Positions 17,193-26,783 of a DNA stretch of 64,000 bases are shown here, in pieces. The notes below the pieces were generated by a model. It had not been told where the DNA came from, ran no database searches, and worked only from the letters and a program-made list of their open reading frames with translations. The translations under genes were made by a program, and so were the position numbers. This DNA comes from an uncultured Ruminococcus sp. (GTDB lineage: Bacteria > Bacillota > Clostridia > Oscillospirales > Acutalibacteraceae): the NCBI GenBank assembly GCA_902799245.1, contig CADBZY010000004.1:114838-178837 (forward strand), given 5' to 3'. How positions within the stretch are numbered: the stretch's first letter is position 1; the number at the start of each line of letters is the position of its first letter.

Positions 17193-18479
17193 TTAGAATG
17201 TTACATTAAGCAGTATGGTAAATCCAATATATACAACAATTGAGAGAATCGAGACAACAAGAGAAATCCACGCGGAAACAGATTTGGGATAGTTCTTAAT
17301 AGCGCTGATGGCGCATACAACAGAAATAAGCATCAAATACCAGGGAAGGTACCATTTGTCAGTAATCCATGCCAACGCAATTAAAACAACCCACATCAGC
17401 ACAACAACACCCATAGAAATAAACGCCGATTTACGTGCCGATTTTTTCGCGACAGAAACGCTTTCATCTGTTAGAACGGCAGTGGGAGCATAATTAAACG
17501 CTGTGGAAGTAGAAGTGGGATCAACAGGTGATTGCTGCTGATCGGGTGCATCTGTCTGAATGGGCGCTGCTGCCGGAAATGGTGTTGCTTCGGCAACAGG
17601 TACCTCTGTTTGAATGGGTGCAGCTTCTTGAACAGGGACTGTTGTCTGAACGGGAGTTGGTGCTGCCGTCTGAACAGATGTTGCTGCCGGAACAGGTGCT
17701 GCCGTCTGAACGGGTGCCGTCTGAACGGGAGTGGCTTGATAAGGCACAGAAGAATACGGCATTCCGTATGAAGTCTGAACCGGTAAAGTGGCATTATTCT
17801 GAGGCAAACCAACGGAAACAAGCTTGGTTCCCTTGCGTGCACCACCGATAATGAATAATATACCTACGAAAAGGAAAACGCCAAAGAAAAGGGTCATAAC
17901 AAGCATGACGTCAGAGGGCAATGCATTATTTGCATAACCGACAATAAGTACAAATTCAAAAAAGATATTGATTACGGCAAGTATAATACCTATCACCAGG
18001 CAGGCAATCTGACCTCCGGAACGTTTCCTTACAAAAACTGCCTGATTAGTCGGTGCATATGAAACTGACGGTTTGGGAACTGACTGAACCTGACGAATTG
18101 GCTGTACCTGCGGATATGCTTGCTGCTGCGGATATGTCGGTACCTGTGGATATACCGGCGGCTGGGGATAAGTGGGTACCTGTGGAATTGCCTGCGGCTG
18201 AGGCATAGCCTGTGTCTGAGGCATAGCCTGTGTCTGAGGCATAGCCTGTGTCTGAGGCATAGCCTGCGGCTGAGGAATAGCCTGCGGCTGAGGTATAGCC
18301 TGCGGCTGAGGTATAGCCTGTGTCTGAGGCACTGCCTGTGCATCAGGAACCTGCTGTAAAGGTTCAGCGGGCGAAGGCTGCACTTCATCGAGCCTTGGCA
18401 TTTCGACTTCAGGAAGATCCTGAATGGTGTCGAGAGACGGTACCTCAATGTTTTCGGGGGTTAAATTATTGTTGTCCAT
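17193..18479 (-). CDS. Pro/Gln-repeat membrane protein
   Basis: 428 residues. The N-terminus is acidic, followed by eight tandem hexapeptides PQxQA(M/I) (residues 50-97) and further Pro/Gln/Tyr-rich sequence to about 140. Two membrane helices come next (about 155-215). A second low-complexity linker rich in VQTAAPV follows (about 235-335), then a C-terminal set of three helices. The 4-5 helices with long disordered Pro-rich arms resemble DUF4190/DUF4870-like small membrane proteins with adhesive or scaffold linkers, but no function can be named. AAGGAAG lies 8 nt before the ATG. It stands alone between the lipoprotein and the metallophosphoesterase genes, all minus strand. Confidence 0.8.
   Translation of the reverse strand: MDNNNLTPENIEVPSLDTIQDLPEVEMPRLDEVQPSPAEPLQQVPDAQAVPQTQAIPQPQAIPQPQAIPQPQAMPQTQAMPQTQAMPQTQAMPQPQAIPQVPTYPQPPVYPQVPTYPQQQAYPQVQPIRQVQSVPKPSVSYAPTNQAVFVRKRSGGQIACLVIGIILAVINIFFEFVLIVGYANNALPSDVMLVMTLFFGVFLFVGILFIIGGARKGTKLVSVGLPQNNATLPVQTSYGMPYSSVPYQATPVQTAPVQTAAPVPAATSVQTAAPTPVQTTVPVQEAAPIQTEVPVAEATPFPAAAPIQTDAPDQQQSPVDPTSTSTAFNYAPTAVLTDESVSVAKKSARKSAFISMGVVVLMWVVLIALAWITDKWYLPWYLMLISVVCAISAIKNYPKSVSAWISLVVSILSIVVYIGFTILLNVTF
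18189..18332 (-). repeat. Eight tandem 18-bp coding repeats (PQxQAM/I)
   Basis: Exactly eight 18-bp units encode VPQTQA, three IPQPQA, three MPQTQA and MPQPQA. Three adjacent units are essentially identical, pointing to recent slippage expansion. It is an in-frame minisatellite, so copy number can vary between strains without frameshift. Confidence 0.9.
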
Positions 18480-18589
18480 TATACTTACTTCCTTTCAAAT
18501 TAAGATTATGATGAATTAATATCTTTTATAATAGATTTACAACGCTATGAAAAAACAGGAGCTACAAAAATATCAGTTTACCAATCATA

Positions 18590-19480
18590 CTAACAACCCG
18601 CGTGAAGGACAGTAACAACAAGCTCTGGATTATCGTTAATCCGAAATGTATCACCGCTGTTACCGACGCCTCTGCTTACAATCATCGATGTATCGGCGAT
18701 CTGATAAATGACACCACCGGTATAATCAGGTAATAAACCTTGATGCGGTGCATAAAGACCTCCGATGAATGGAAGTCTGACAAGTCCACCGTGAGCATGT
18801 CCCGCAAAGACAAGGTCAATACCGTATGTTGCATATGTGTTCAACAGTTCAGGACGGTGTGATAGAAGAATCGTGTACATTTCACGGTCATAGTCAAGGG
18901 ACCCGAGGGATTCTCTTGCGATAGCAGCGTCATCAGCGGTGCCGTCTTTGTTCAATAAACGGGGATCGTTAATTCCAGCAATAACGATTTCGTCGTTCCC
19001 GACTCTTATAATCGAATAGGAATTCCAGAGAATGCCTATTCCCAACTCACGCATCCTCCTGATCAGGTTGCTGCTTTCGCCCGTTCTCGCCTCGTGGTTT
19101 CCGATGACATAATACATCGGGGCAATTTCGTTAAGTTTTTCAATCATGCTGATCGCAGCGGAAACATCGGTAAAGTAGGAATCTACCATATCTCCCGTCA
19201 GCAGGATTACATCGGGTTTGGCATTGGCCGTTTTGCTGATAAGCGATTTTTTCATAACTGAATTACCGCTGTTGTGAAGATCGGAGATCTGCACGATACG
19301 GAATCCGTCAAAGTCGGGAGGTATTTTTTCTGAGCTGATGTCATAGCGCGTGACGGTGACAGCCGTATTTCCGTAATACAAATAAGCCGTCAAAACAGCT
19401 GCTACAGTCAGAATAATAACAAGTCTGCGCTTAAAACCGGTTGACCGGACACCGTTGGTTTTCTTACCGTTATTTTTCAT
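18590..19480 (-). CDS. Membrane-anchored calcineurin-like metallophosphoesterase
   Basis: 296 residues. A basic N-terminus and one membrane helix (LVIILTVAAVLTAYLYYG) precede the phosphoesterase domain. Metal-ligand motifs are present in order: QISDLHN (DxH), LLTGDMVD (GDxxD), YVIGNHEA (GNHE), LLSHRPEL and FAGHAHGG (GHxH). It resembles YkuE/YaeI-type enzymes; the substrate is unknown and may be a lipid phosphate. The ATG is 12 nt after the stop of the third sigma gene with no clear ribosome site, suggesting translational coupling to it. Confidence 0.88.
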   Translation of the reverse strand: MKNNGKKTNGVRSTGFKRRLVIILTVAAVLTAYLYYGNTAVTVTRYDISSEKIPPDFDGFRIVQISDLHNSGNSVMKKSLISKTANAKPDVILLTGDMVDSYFTDVSAAISMIEKLNEIAPMYYVIGNHEARTGESSNLIRRMRELGIGILWNSYSIIRVGNDEIVIAGINDPRLLNKDGTADDAAIARESLGSLDYDREMYTILLSHRPELLNTYATYGIDLVFAGHAHGGLVRLPFIGGLYAPHQGLLPDYTGGVIYQIADTSMIVSRGVGNSGDTFRINDNPELVVTVLHAGC

Positions 19481-19492
19481 ATTGACTTACAA

Positions 19493-20563
19493 TCACGGCA
19501 GAAAATCGCGCAGCTTTTTGCTGCGGCTGGGATGTCTGAGCTTGCGCAGCGCTTTTGCTTCAATCTGTCTGATTCTTTCCCGCGTCACATTGAATTCGGC
19601 TCCGACTTCCTCAAGGGTATGGTTGCGTCCGTCCTGAAGACCGTAGCGAAGCCTGAGGACTGCCATCTCACGAGGCGTAAGCGTGCAAAGCGCGCTGTCG
19701 AGCTGCTCTTTGAGCATACTCAGAGAGGCAGCATCCTCAGGATCTTCCTGCGTCTCGTCTTTGATGAAGTCACCGACATGGCTGTCCTCTTCCTCGCCTA
19801 CGGGAGCCTCAAGTGATACCAGATCCTGCGAAACCCGCATTATTTCGACAACCTTTTCCTCGGGCATTTCTGCGTAGTCTGCAATCTCTGCCGTTGTCGG
19901 ATCCTTGCCGTTTTCGTTGAGAAGGTGACTCTGCGCCTTCTTGACGCGATTGATATTTTCGACCATGTGAACCGGTATTCTTATGATTCTCGCCTGATCG
20001 GCAATGGCGCGGGACACTGACTGGCGGATCCACCATGTGGCATAGGTGGAAAACTTGAAGCCCTTGGAAGGATCAAACTTGTCCACCGCTTTGATCAGCC
20101 CTAAATTTCCCTCCTGAATCAGGTCAAGCAGCGGCATTCCCCTGCCGAGATAGCGCTTGGCGATGCTTACCACCAAGCGAAGGTTCGCTTCACTCAGTCG
20201 TTTTTTCGCGCTGACGTCGCCCTCGGAAATGCGGCGGGCAATATCCTGCTCTTCTTCTGGTGTAAGCATTTCAATCTTGCCTATTTCTCTCAGATACATC
20301 TTCACAGGGTCGTCGATGAGACTGCTGTCATAGGACTGGTTTTCTTCTTCTGAAGAAAGCTCATCAAATGATTCATCCTCTACACTGTCCTCCACGATTT
20401 CAATGCCGTTATCCTCTAATTTATCGTACAGCTTTTCCAGCTGTTCGGGGCTGAAATTGATCTCGGAGAGAGCATCGAGAATTTCTTGATTACTCAGGCT
20501 TCCCTTTTCCTTGCCCTTTTCCACTAATTTGCGTAGAGTTCCCTTTTTATCTGTCGTGTTCAT
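19493..20563 (-). CDS. RpoD-type sigma-70 factor, copy 3 (distal)
   Basis: 356 residues. A short region 1.1-like N-terminus and acidic linker precede conserved regions 1.2-2.4 ([51 protein letters not shown]), region 3 and region 4.2 ([42 protein letters not shown]). Its C-terminal half ([28 protein letters not shown]) is the most canonical RpoD sequence of the three copies. Region 2.4 has Ser in place of Ala in RQxVSRAI. GGAGG lies 8 nt before the ATG. It follows copy 2 by 65 nt. Which copy is the main housekeeping factor cannot be decided from position alone. Confidence 0.92.
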   Translation of the reverse strand: MNTTDKKGTLRKLVEKGKEKGSLSNQEILDALSEINFSPEQLEKLYDKLEDNGIEIVEDSVEDESFDELSSEEENQSYDSSLIDDPVKMYLREIGKIEMLTPEEEQDIARRISEGDVSAKKRLSEANLRLVVSIAKRYLGRGMPLLDLIQEGNLGLIKAVDKFDPSKGFKFSTYATWWIRQSVSRAIADQARIIRIPVHMVENINRVKKAQSHLLNENGKDPTTAEIADYAEMPEEKVVEIMRVSQDLVSLEAPVGEEEDSHVGDFIKDETQEDPEDAASLSMLKEQLDSALCTLTPREMAVLRLRYGLQDGRNHTLEEVGAEFNVTRERIRQIEAKALRKLRHPSRSKKLRDFLP

Positions 20564-20628
20564 TGCTATTCCCTCCTTTTTATTGTGAATTAGCTTTTCA
20601 GATCCTACCGGATAAATATACTAACGGC

Positions 20629-21687
20629 TCAATATGTATATCCGTTCAGCTTGCTTCTTCTTGTAAACTGTCTCAGCTTACGCAAAGCCTTTGCTTCGAT
20701 CTGCCTGATACGTTCGCGGGTCACGTCAAAACGCAAACCAACTTCTTCCAGTGTGTGGCATCTGCCGTCAACCAGACCGTATCTGAGTCGGATTACCTCC
20801 GCCTCACGTTCACTGAGTGTCTCCAGAACCTCAGAGATAAGGTCATGAAGCATCATATTGCTTACAACATCTTCTGGTGCTTTCTGTTCGTCGTCTTTGA
20901 TGAAATCGCCAAGGTGACTGTCCTCTTCCTCGCCGATAGGCGTTTCGAGAGAAACTGGCTCCTGCGAAATGCGGATTATCTCGCGCACCTTTGCCTCGTC
21001 CATGTCCAGAAGCTCCGCTATATCTTCGGGGCGCGGCTCCTTTTCATTCTCCGCAAGGAGCTGTGCCTTGGCACGCTTTACTTTATTTATGTTTTCCACC
21101 ATATGAACAGGTATACGTATGGTTCTGGACTGGTCGGCAATGGCACGGGTGATGGACTGTCTGATCCACCATGTCGCATAGGTTGAAAAACGGAAACCCT
21201 TGGTAGGATCGAATTTTTCTACCGCTTTGATAAGCCCTAAATTGCCCTCCTGAATAAGGTCAAGAAACGGCAGACCGCGGTTCATGTATCTCTTGGCTAT
21301 GCTGACGACCAGTCTGAGATTAGCGTCGCTGAGGCGTTTTTTGGCGCTCTCGTCGCCCTCCGTAATGCGGCGGGCGATGTCCTTTTCCTCCTCGGGAGAA
21401 AGCATTTCTATGCTTCCTATCTCCCTGAGATACATCTTGACAGAATCATCTACCAGTATCTCATCGCTGGAAGAATCGGTCGAAATGTCTTCAATAACGT
21501 CGTCCAGTGAGTCCTCCACGATTTCGATGCCGTTTGCTTCTAATTTGTCGTAGAGTTTTTCAAGCTGTTCCGGACTGATGCTGACGTCCGCCAGAGTGTC
21601 CATGATTTCCCTGTTGCTCAGGCTGCCTTTTGACTTGCCTGATTCAACAATCTTGCGAAGTGTTTCTTTTTTTTCGGATGTGCTCAA
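20629..21687 (-). CDS. RpoD-type sigma-70 factor, copy 2 (middle)
   Basis: About 352 residues. Regions 1.2-2.4 ([33 protein letters not shown]) and 4.2 ([42 protein letters not shown]) are complete. Its region 3/4 boundary ([28 protein letters not shown]) matches copy 1 rather than copy 3. The start is most likely TTG at 21687, with GGAGG 8 nt upstream; the ATG at 21693 has only a 2-nt spacer. This TTG lines up with the copy 3 ATG, because both genes share the leader GGAGGGAAT(A/G)G followed by the start at the same distance. The shared leader supports duplication of the whole gene with its ribosome site. Confidence 0.9.
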   Translation of the reverse strand: MSTSEKKETLRKIVESGKSKGSLSNREIMDTLADVSISPEQLEKLYDKLEANGIEIVEDSLDDVIEDISTDSSSDEILVDDSVKMYLREIGSIEMLSPEEEKDIARRITEGDESAKKRLSDANLRLVVSIAKRYMNRGLPFLDLIQEGNLGLIKAVEKFDPTKGFRFSTYATWWIRQSITRAIADQSRTIRIPVHMVENINKVKRAKAQLLAENEKEPRPEDIAELLDMDEAKVREIIRISQEPVSLETPIGEEEDSHLGDFIKDDEQKAPEDVVSNMMLHDLISEVLETLSEREAEVIRLRYGLVDGRCHTLEEVGLRFDVTRERIRQIEAKALRKLRQFTRRSKLNGYTY

Positions 21688-21742
21688 ATCCATTCCCTCC
21701 CTTTAGTTTCTCGTAAAGAGCATTCAATACCTATGTACAGTA

Positions 21743-22843
21743 TTATGTAAAGCCTTTGAGTTTACTGCTTCGTGTGACATGTCTCAGTTTGCGAATTGCC
21801 TTTACCTCAATCTGTCTTATGCGCTCACGGGTGACATCAAACTGCTTGCCGACTTCCTCCAGCGTGTGACACCTGCCGTCCTCCAGACCGTATCTCAGTC
21901 GAATGACCTCCGCTTCGCGTTCTGTCAGCGTGTCAAGAACTTCAGAGATGAGGTCGTGAAGTATCATGTTGCCGACAGCGTCCTCGGGAGCCGCCTGTAC
22001 TTCATCCTTGATAAAGTCGCCTAAATGGCTGTCTTCCTCCTCGCCGATCGGCGTTTCGAGCGATACCGGCTCCTGCGATACGCGGATGATTTCACGAACC
22101 TTTTCCACGTCCATATCCAGCAAGGCCGCTATTTCCTCGGGGCGCGGTTCCTTTTCGTTTTCCGCTGTGAGCTGCGCCTTGGCGCGTTTGACCTTGTTGA
22201 TGGTTTCTACCATATGAACCGGAATACGTATGGTTCTCGCCTGGTCCGCAATCGCGCGGGTTATCGCCTGACGTATCCACCACGTCGCATAGGTGGAGAA
22301 TTTGAATCCCTTGCTCGGGTCAAATTTTTCTACCGCCTTGATAAGTCCTAAATTTCCTTCCTGAATTAAATCGAGAAATTGCAGACCGCGGTTCATATAC
22401 CTTTTTGCGATACTCACCACGAGTCTGAGATTTGCCTCGCTGAGTCGCTTCTTTGCTTCACTGTCGCCAGCCATTATCTTTTCCGCAAGCTCTCTTTCTT
22501 CGTCGTTGGTAAGGAGCTTGATCTGACCTATATCCCTGAGATAAGCCTTGACCGGATCCTCGACATAAACGCCCATTGCTTCCGGATCGTTGTAATAATC
22601 GTTTGCTCTTTCGTCGTCATCGTTTTCTACCGCTTCAAGGGACTCAATGGAAATGTTATCATCTAAATCCTCGATGATCTCAATATCCATATTGTCCAGC
22701 CGCATAAAGAAGCTTTCAAGTACCTCGGGATTCACATCGACGTCGGCTAAGGCGTCCATAACCTCCTGCTGGGAAATGCTGCCCTTTTCCTTCGCCTTTT
22801 CGGCAAGTTCCTTCAGAATTGACTTTGCGTTTGTTGCTGCCAT
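21743..22843 (-). CDS. rpoD: RpoD-type primary sigma factor, copy 1 (next to dnaG)
   Basis: About 366 residues. Region 1.1 ([27 protein letters not shown]) and an acidic linker precede region 2 ([50 protein letters not shown]), region 3 and region 4.2 ([30 protein letters not shown]). Region 2.4 is the canonical primary-sigma sequence and the gene sits in the classical dnaG-rpoD position, so it is the best candidate for the housekeeping sigma. The C-terminal tail ([11 protein letters not shown]) departs from the usual HPSRSKxLKDFL. ATG at 22843 has GAAAGG 12 nt upstream; an in-frame ATG at 22894 lacks any ribosome site. Confidence 0.93.
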   Translation of the reverse strand: MAATNAKSILKELAEKAKEKGSISQQEVMDALADVDVNPEVLESFFMRLDNMDIEIIEDLDDNISIESLEAVENDDDERANDYYNDPEAMGVYVEDPVKAYLRDIGQIKLLTNDEERELAEKIMAGDSEAKKRLSEANLRLVVSIAKRYMNRGLQFLDLIQEGNLGLIKAVEKFDPSKGFKFSTYATWWIRQAITRAIADQARTIRIPVHMVETINKVKRAKAQLTAENEKEPRPEEIAALLDMDVEKVREIIRVSQEPVSLETPIGEEEDSHLGDFIKDEVQAAPEDAVGNMILHDLISEVLDTLTEREAEVIRLRYGLEDGRCHTLEEVGKQFDVTRERIRQIEVKAIRKLRHVTRSSKLKGFT

Positions 22844-22956
22844 GTGTTTAATCAACCTTTCGTTGCTTTGGGTATGTACTTTGTACTTCGCCATCAAAAT
22901 GGTGAAAAAATATGATTAAATCCGGAAATCCGGATGTAAAAAGGGGTGAAAAGCAT

Positions 22957-24708
22957 TCAGCCTTTTTTCTTTTTCAAACGGCTGATCTGCTCTAAAAGCT
23001 CGTCCGTAGAGAGCTTGGCCGCTTCCTGCGGCTTGGGGGTCATACGCTCGTTCTTGATAATATCTATGAGCGTGAGATAATCCTGCGATGCGATAGCGTC
23101 ATCGCTGTTGATTATTCTGACGATCTCGGAATTTTCGGTTTCGCTGAACTGCTGCGTCAGAAGGGATACGCTTACTTCTTGTCCCGAATCATAAATATCA
23201 ATAAACTGGGAGTAAATCCTTCGGCCGAAATCAGTGACAAACTGCTCCGGCGGCAGAGTTTTCGCCGCTGCCGGAATGAGATTCTGATGCCTGAACAGAA
23301 TAGCAAGCAGCGCGTATTCAGCGTTGGATGCCTTAAAATTGGCGCTGCGTTCCGGATTGACCTTGCTGCCTATTCCCGCCGTGGTTTTTGCCATTTCGCG
23401 GAATTCCTTTTCCTTTTCAGCTTTAAGCCTGCGTCGCGCCGAAGCGTCTGCCTGACTGAGAACGGCGGATTTTTCGATGCTGAGCTTGTCCGCAATGCGT
23501 CCTGCATACACTTCGCGCTCCAGCGTGCCAAGACCGCTGAGGTAATCGCAGACCTCGCGAAGATAGTGCAGCCGGCCGTCGTCGGTAGAGGTATCGTATT
23601 TTGTGCCGATGCGCATGATACTGTATTCTATGTCATTGGAACAGCCGTCAAGAAGCATTTTAAACCGCTCAGGCCCGTACTTCCTGATGAATTCGTCCGG
23701 GTCCTTCGCACCGGTGATCTCCAGTACACGGACATCCAGCCCTTCCTCCTTCATGATGGGAATGGAACGAGCGATGGACTTCTGTCCCGCCTCGTCGCCG
23801 TCCTGGGAAAGCACCACGCGGTCGGCATATTTGTGCAGCACACGCGCCTGCTGCGGCGTTACCGCTGTGCCGAGCGCGGCGACAGCATTTTGAAATCCCG
23901 CCTGATGCAGGGCAATCACGTCCATATATCCTTCGCAAAGGATAAGCTCGCGGGATTTGCTGTTTTTTGCTATATTCATGGCAAAAAGATGGTTGGTCTT
24001 TTTGTAAATGAGCGTGTCGCTTGTATTGACGTATTTGCCGCCCACAACTTCCTCGGTAAATTTCCTCCCGCCGAACGCGACCACATTGCCCTGCAAATCT
24101 ATGATCGGAAACATTACCCTGTTGCGGAACCTGTCGATAATGCCGCCTTTACGGGAAGTATAGCCGAGATCGGCGGCAAGAATCTCATCTTTTTTATATC
24201 CCAATCCGCTCAGATGTCGTGCCAGCTGATCCCAGCCGTCAGGCGACCAGCCCAGACCGAAGCGGCGGATCGTCTCGTCGGACAGTCCTCTTGCATGAAA
24301 GTACTCGAGGGCTTGTCTCCCTGCTGGAGAATAAAGCGCTCTGTAAAAGAATCGGCCGGCCTCGCGATTCTGCTCACGAATGCGCAGCCGCATGTGTGTC
24401 AGACCGTCGTTTTTGCCTTCTTCCGGCATGGTTAGTCCGGCACGGTTGGCAAGAAACTTGACAGCCTCAACATAATCGAGGTTTTCAATTCTTCTGATAA
24501 ATCCGATCACATCGCCGCCCGCCTGACAGCCGAAGCAGTAGAAGGAAGCGGTATCGGGATAAACCGTAAACGACGGCGTTTTTTCTGAGTGAAACGGACA
24601 AAGTCCTTTGGAATTGCGCCCGCTCCGCTTCAGCGAAACATATCCGCTGATCACATCGGTTATGTCGTTTCTTTCCTTGACTTCATTGATAAATTCCTGC
24701 GAAAGCAA
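22957..24708 (-). CDS. dnaG: DNA primase
   Basis: 583 residues. It makes RNA primers at the replication fork. The N-terminal CHC2 zinc domain shows Cys37, His40, Cys58 and Cys61 (CPFH ... CFGC). The catalytic core and Toprim domain (RELILCEGYMDVIALHQAG ... VLSQDGDEAGQKS) follow, with a helicase-binding C-terminal domain of normal length. The start is TTG at 24708, with AAAGGAG 7 nt upstream. It lies between dgt and the rpoD genes, the Clostridia version of the macromolecular synthesis operon. Confidence 0.96.
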   Translation of the reverse strand: MLSQEFINEVKERNDITDVISGYVSLKRSGRNSKGLCPFHSEKTPSFTVYPDTASFYCFGCQAGGDVIGFIRRIENLDYVEAVKFLANRAGLTMPEEGKNDGLTHMRLRIREQNREAGRFFYRALYSPAGRQALEYFHARGLSDETIRRFGLGWSPDGWDQLARHLSGLGYKKDEILAADLGYTSRKGGIIDRFRNRVMFPIIDLQGNVVAFGGRKFTEEVVGGKYVNTSDTLIYKKTNHLFAMNIAKNSKSRELILCEGYMDVIALHQAGFQNAVAALGTAVTPQQARVLHKYADRVVLSQDGDEAGQKSIARSIPIMKEEGLDVRVLEITGAKDPDEFIRKYGPERFKMLLDGCSNDIEYSIMRIGTKYDTSTDDGRLHYLREVCDYLSGLGTLEREVYAGRIADKLSIEKSAVLSQADASARRRLKAEKEKEFREMAKTTAGIGSKVNPERSANFKASNAEYALLAILFRHQNLIPAAAKTLPPEQFVTDFGRRIYSQFIDIYDSGQEVSVSLLTQQFSETENSEIVRIINSDDAIASQDYLTLIDIIKNERMTPKPQEAAKLSTDELLEQISRLKKKKG

Positions 24709-24729
24709 GCGATAACTCCTTTCATAATA

Positions 24730-24884
24730 GGTGGAAGGTTGAAGGGTGAAGGTAGAAGGTTATTCATGTCGGAAATCCTCTGCAAACAGATTATTCATTT
24801 AGTGAGCGTATGGGAGCGTTTATATTCAGCGCGAAGCGCTCCACCGTAATTCACTGTTCATTATTCACCATTCACTATTCATTT
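24730..24884. repeat. Two opposed heptameric repeat runs between dgt and dnaG
   Basis: Four heptamers of form GGNNGAA (24730-24757: GGTGGAA, GGTTGAA, GGGTGAA, GGTAGAA) face five heptamers TTCANNN (24850-24884: TTCACTG, TTCATTA, TTCACCA, TTCACTA, TTCATTT). The second set is in the opposite orientation, so transcripts could fold back. The flank also holds GC-rich GAGCGAACGCGAGCGCTC. No gene is visible here; the role is unknown. Confidence 0.6.
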
Positions 24885-24903
24885 AGCGAGCGAACGCGAG
24901 CGC

Positions 24904-25947
24904 TCACGTGTCCCATCCTCTGGGGATGAAGATGTCCTTGTACAGTTCGACCGCATAGGTGTCGCTCATTCCGGCGATATAATCGGCGACAGCGCGCTTG
25001 ATGCCTTCATCGCGCATGATCTGACGGTATTCATCCGGCACTTTGGCGGGATGGTTGCAAAGATAATGAAAGAGAATTTCAATCATATCCTCCGCTTTGC
25101 CTTCCTCGGCTTTGGCTTTGCTGCCTTTGTAAACGCTGCGGTAAAGGAAATCATGCAGCTCGTAGAATGCCTTAGAGAATTCCTCTGACATGCCGATATT
25201 TCCTTCTGGGCTGTTCTGATAGACGTTGAGAATCATGTTGTTGATCCGTTTCGACCCGCCTGTACCGAGAATTTCCCTGAGATGCGCCGGTATATCATTC
25301 TCGCTGAGAATGCCGGCACGAATGCTGTCATCAATATCGTGGTTCATATAGGCGATCTTGTCAGCGATACGAACGATCCTTCCCTCGGGAGTGAACGCCT
25401 CGGGGCCTTTTGTGTGACATTGAATGCCGTCGCGCACTTCCTTGGTGAGATTGAGTCCTTTTCCGTCGTTTTCCAGCTTTTCCACCACACGAACGCCCTG
25501 TTCATAATGTCGGAACCCGCCGTAAGAAGCGAGCATTATATCGAGTACCCGCTCACCGGCGTGTCCGAAGGGAGTGTGTCCGAGATCATGTCCGAGAGAG
25601 ATTGCTTCGGTAAGATCTTCATTCAATCTCAGGGCGCGAGCAATTCCCCTCGCTATCTGTGCCACTTCGAGGGTATGAACGAGCCGCGTGCGGTAATGGT
25701 CGTTTCCGGGAGCAAGATAAACCTGCGTTTTGTGCTTCAGTCGCCGGAACGCCTTGCAATGAATGATTCGGTCTCTGTCGCGCTGGAAAACCGTGCGCAT
25801 TTCACACGGGGGTTCTTTTCGATCACGCCCCAGCGAATTGCGGGAGAGTGTTGCGAAAGGCGACAGCGTCAGCTGTTCGATCAGCTCTGTCTGTTCCCTG
25901 ATGCCTAAGGCAGTATCTAACAGGCAGCCTCTCTCATCGCTATTCAT
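24904..25947 (-). CDS. dgt: Deoxyguanosinetriphosphate triphosphohydrolase-like HD protein
   Basis: 347 residues. An HD-domain enzyme that hydrolyses dNTPs to deoxynucleosides and triphosphate. The metal ligands are visible as RLVHTLEVAQIARGIA (His), LGHDLGHTPFGHAGE (HD plus the following His) and IADKIAYMNHDIDDS (distal Asp). The N-terminal CEMRTVFQRDRDRIIHCKAFRRLKHKTQVY block is typical of the dGTPase-like subgroup found before dnaG in Clostridia. AAGGGGG precedes the ATG. A TATAAT on the minus strand about 60 nt upstream is a possible -10. First gene of dgt-dnaG-rpoD. Confidence 0.92.
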   Translation of the reverse strand: MNSDERGCLLDTALGIREQTELIEQLTLSPFATLSRNSLGRDRKEPPCEMRTVFQRDRDRIIHCKAFRRLKHKTQVYLAPGNDHYRTRLVHTLEVAQIARGIARALRLNEDLTEAISLGHDLGHTPFGHAGERVLDIMLASYGGFRHYEQGVRVVEKLENDGKGLNLTKEVRDGIQCHTKGPEAFTPEGRIVRIADKIAYMNHDIDDSIRAGILSENDIPAHLREILGTGGSKRINNMILNVYQNSPEGNIGMSEEFSKAFYELHDFLYRSVYKGSKAKAEEGKAEDMIEILFHYLCNHPAKVPDEYRQIMRDEGIKRAVADYIAGMSDTYAVELYKDIFIPRGWDT

Positions 25948-26082
25948 AATTCAGCCCCCTTCTGATGGATCAGTTTTTAACTTGTTACATAGTTATTATA
26001 CGAAATGAAGCATAGTTTTCCCTTTGTTAAGAAGAATGAATTTACAATTTATTAACAAAATTGACGGGTAAAGAAAAGTAAT

Positions 26083-26113
26083 ACCGTCGCTTTAGTGTTC
26101 CGCAAGCGACGGT
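26083..26113. terminator. Hairpin downstream of the 26.1 kb membrane protein gene
   Basis: ACCGTCGCTT (26083-26092) pairs with AAGCGACGGT (26104-26113), 10 bp with an 11-nt loop. On the minus strand it is followed by a T-rich but interrupted tract, so it is a moderate terminator 12 nt after the gene end. Confidence 0.6.
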
Positions 26114-26124
26114 AAGAAATTGAA

Positions 26125-26496
26125 TCAGAATTCGTTATAATAGTTAATTAACAGCGCTAAAGTAAGTATTGCCATAAAAGCAGGCAGCATGACGGAATAT
26201 GTCCTGCGAGTAGAACTGCGTCTGAATCTGTTTTTTGCAAAAACAATTGCAATGGCGCATCCTGCCACACAAGCAGCGACGTCAAAAGCGGTGGCTATCG
26301 ACATGACCGCAGCCGGTTCCTTCAGCATTCCTCCTGCCTTCATCAGATAGATGATAACTCTCGTGCCGATAATGTGTCCCGCCGGCACCATGGCAACGGG
26401 AAGAATAGAAAGACCTATTTTTTTGTATCCATTGCGTGTGCACATATACGCCGAAATAAGAACGATAATGATGATTGCTACGCAGGTTTTTGTCAT
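26125..26496 (-). CDS. Small membrane protein of unknown function
   Basis: 123 residues with four hydrophobic helices joined by short basic loops (TRNGYKK, KNRFRRSSTRRTYS). No motif is recognised. AGGAG lies 10 nt before the ATG. It stands alone between dgt and the divergent nusB operon. Membrane location is the only supportable statement. Confidence 0.7.
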   Translation of the reverse strand: MTKTCVAIIIIVLISAYMCTRNGYKKIGLSILPVAMVPAGHIIGTRVIIYLMKAGGMLKEPAAVMSIATAFDVAACVAGCAIAIVFAKNRFRRSSTRRTYSVMLPAFMAILTLALLINYYNEF

Positions 26497-26666
26497 GTAT
26501 TGAGCACTCCTGTCTGTCTCAAACTAAGAAATATACTTATATTAATTTAGTATATTCAATTCCATCGGATATGTCAAGCTTAAAATCAAAAATATATTCG
26601 TTTTCCTTGAATTGTTTTTCTATAGATGAATAAAAAATGAATAATCAAAAAAACAGCATAAAAGTG

Positions 26667-26696
26667 TTGTTAATGTCAGGTAATGTGTGATATAAT
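26667..26696 (+). promoter_or_regulatory. Sigma-A-type promoter of the nusB-recN cluster
   Basis: TTGTTA (26667-26672), an 18-bp spacer and consensus TATAAT (26691-26696) preceded by TGA, giving an extended -10. It lies about 88 nt before the nusB ATG. Confidence 0.7.
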
Positions 26697-26783
26697 AGAT
26701 TTAATAAGAGAATGGGATATTATCGGCTGCATGTTCCTTAAGGATTTGACGCTGAAATTATTTCCATCTGACGGAGGAATATC

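Noticed and set aside
18189..18332. Regular 18-bp repeats considered as a CRISPR or regulatory array
   Set aside because: They are contiguous without spacers and encode a perfect hexapeptide repeat in frame.
23179..24435. 418-residue open frame on the plus strand opposite dnaG
   Set aside because: Antisense shadow of dnaG; no start context or recognisable domain.
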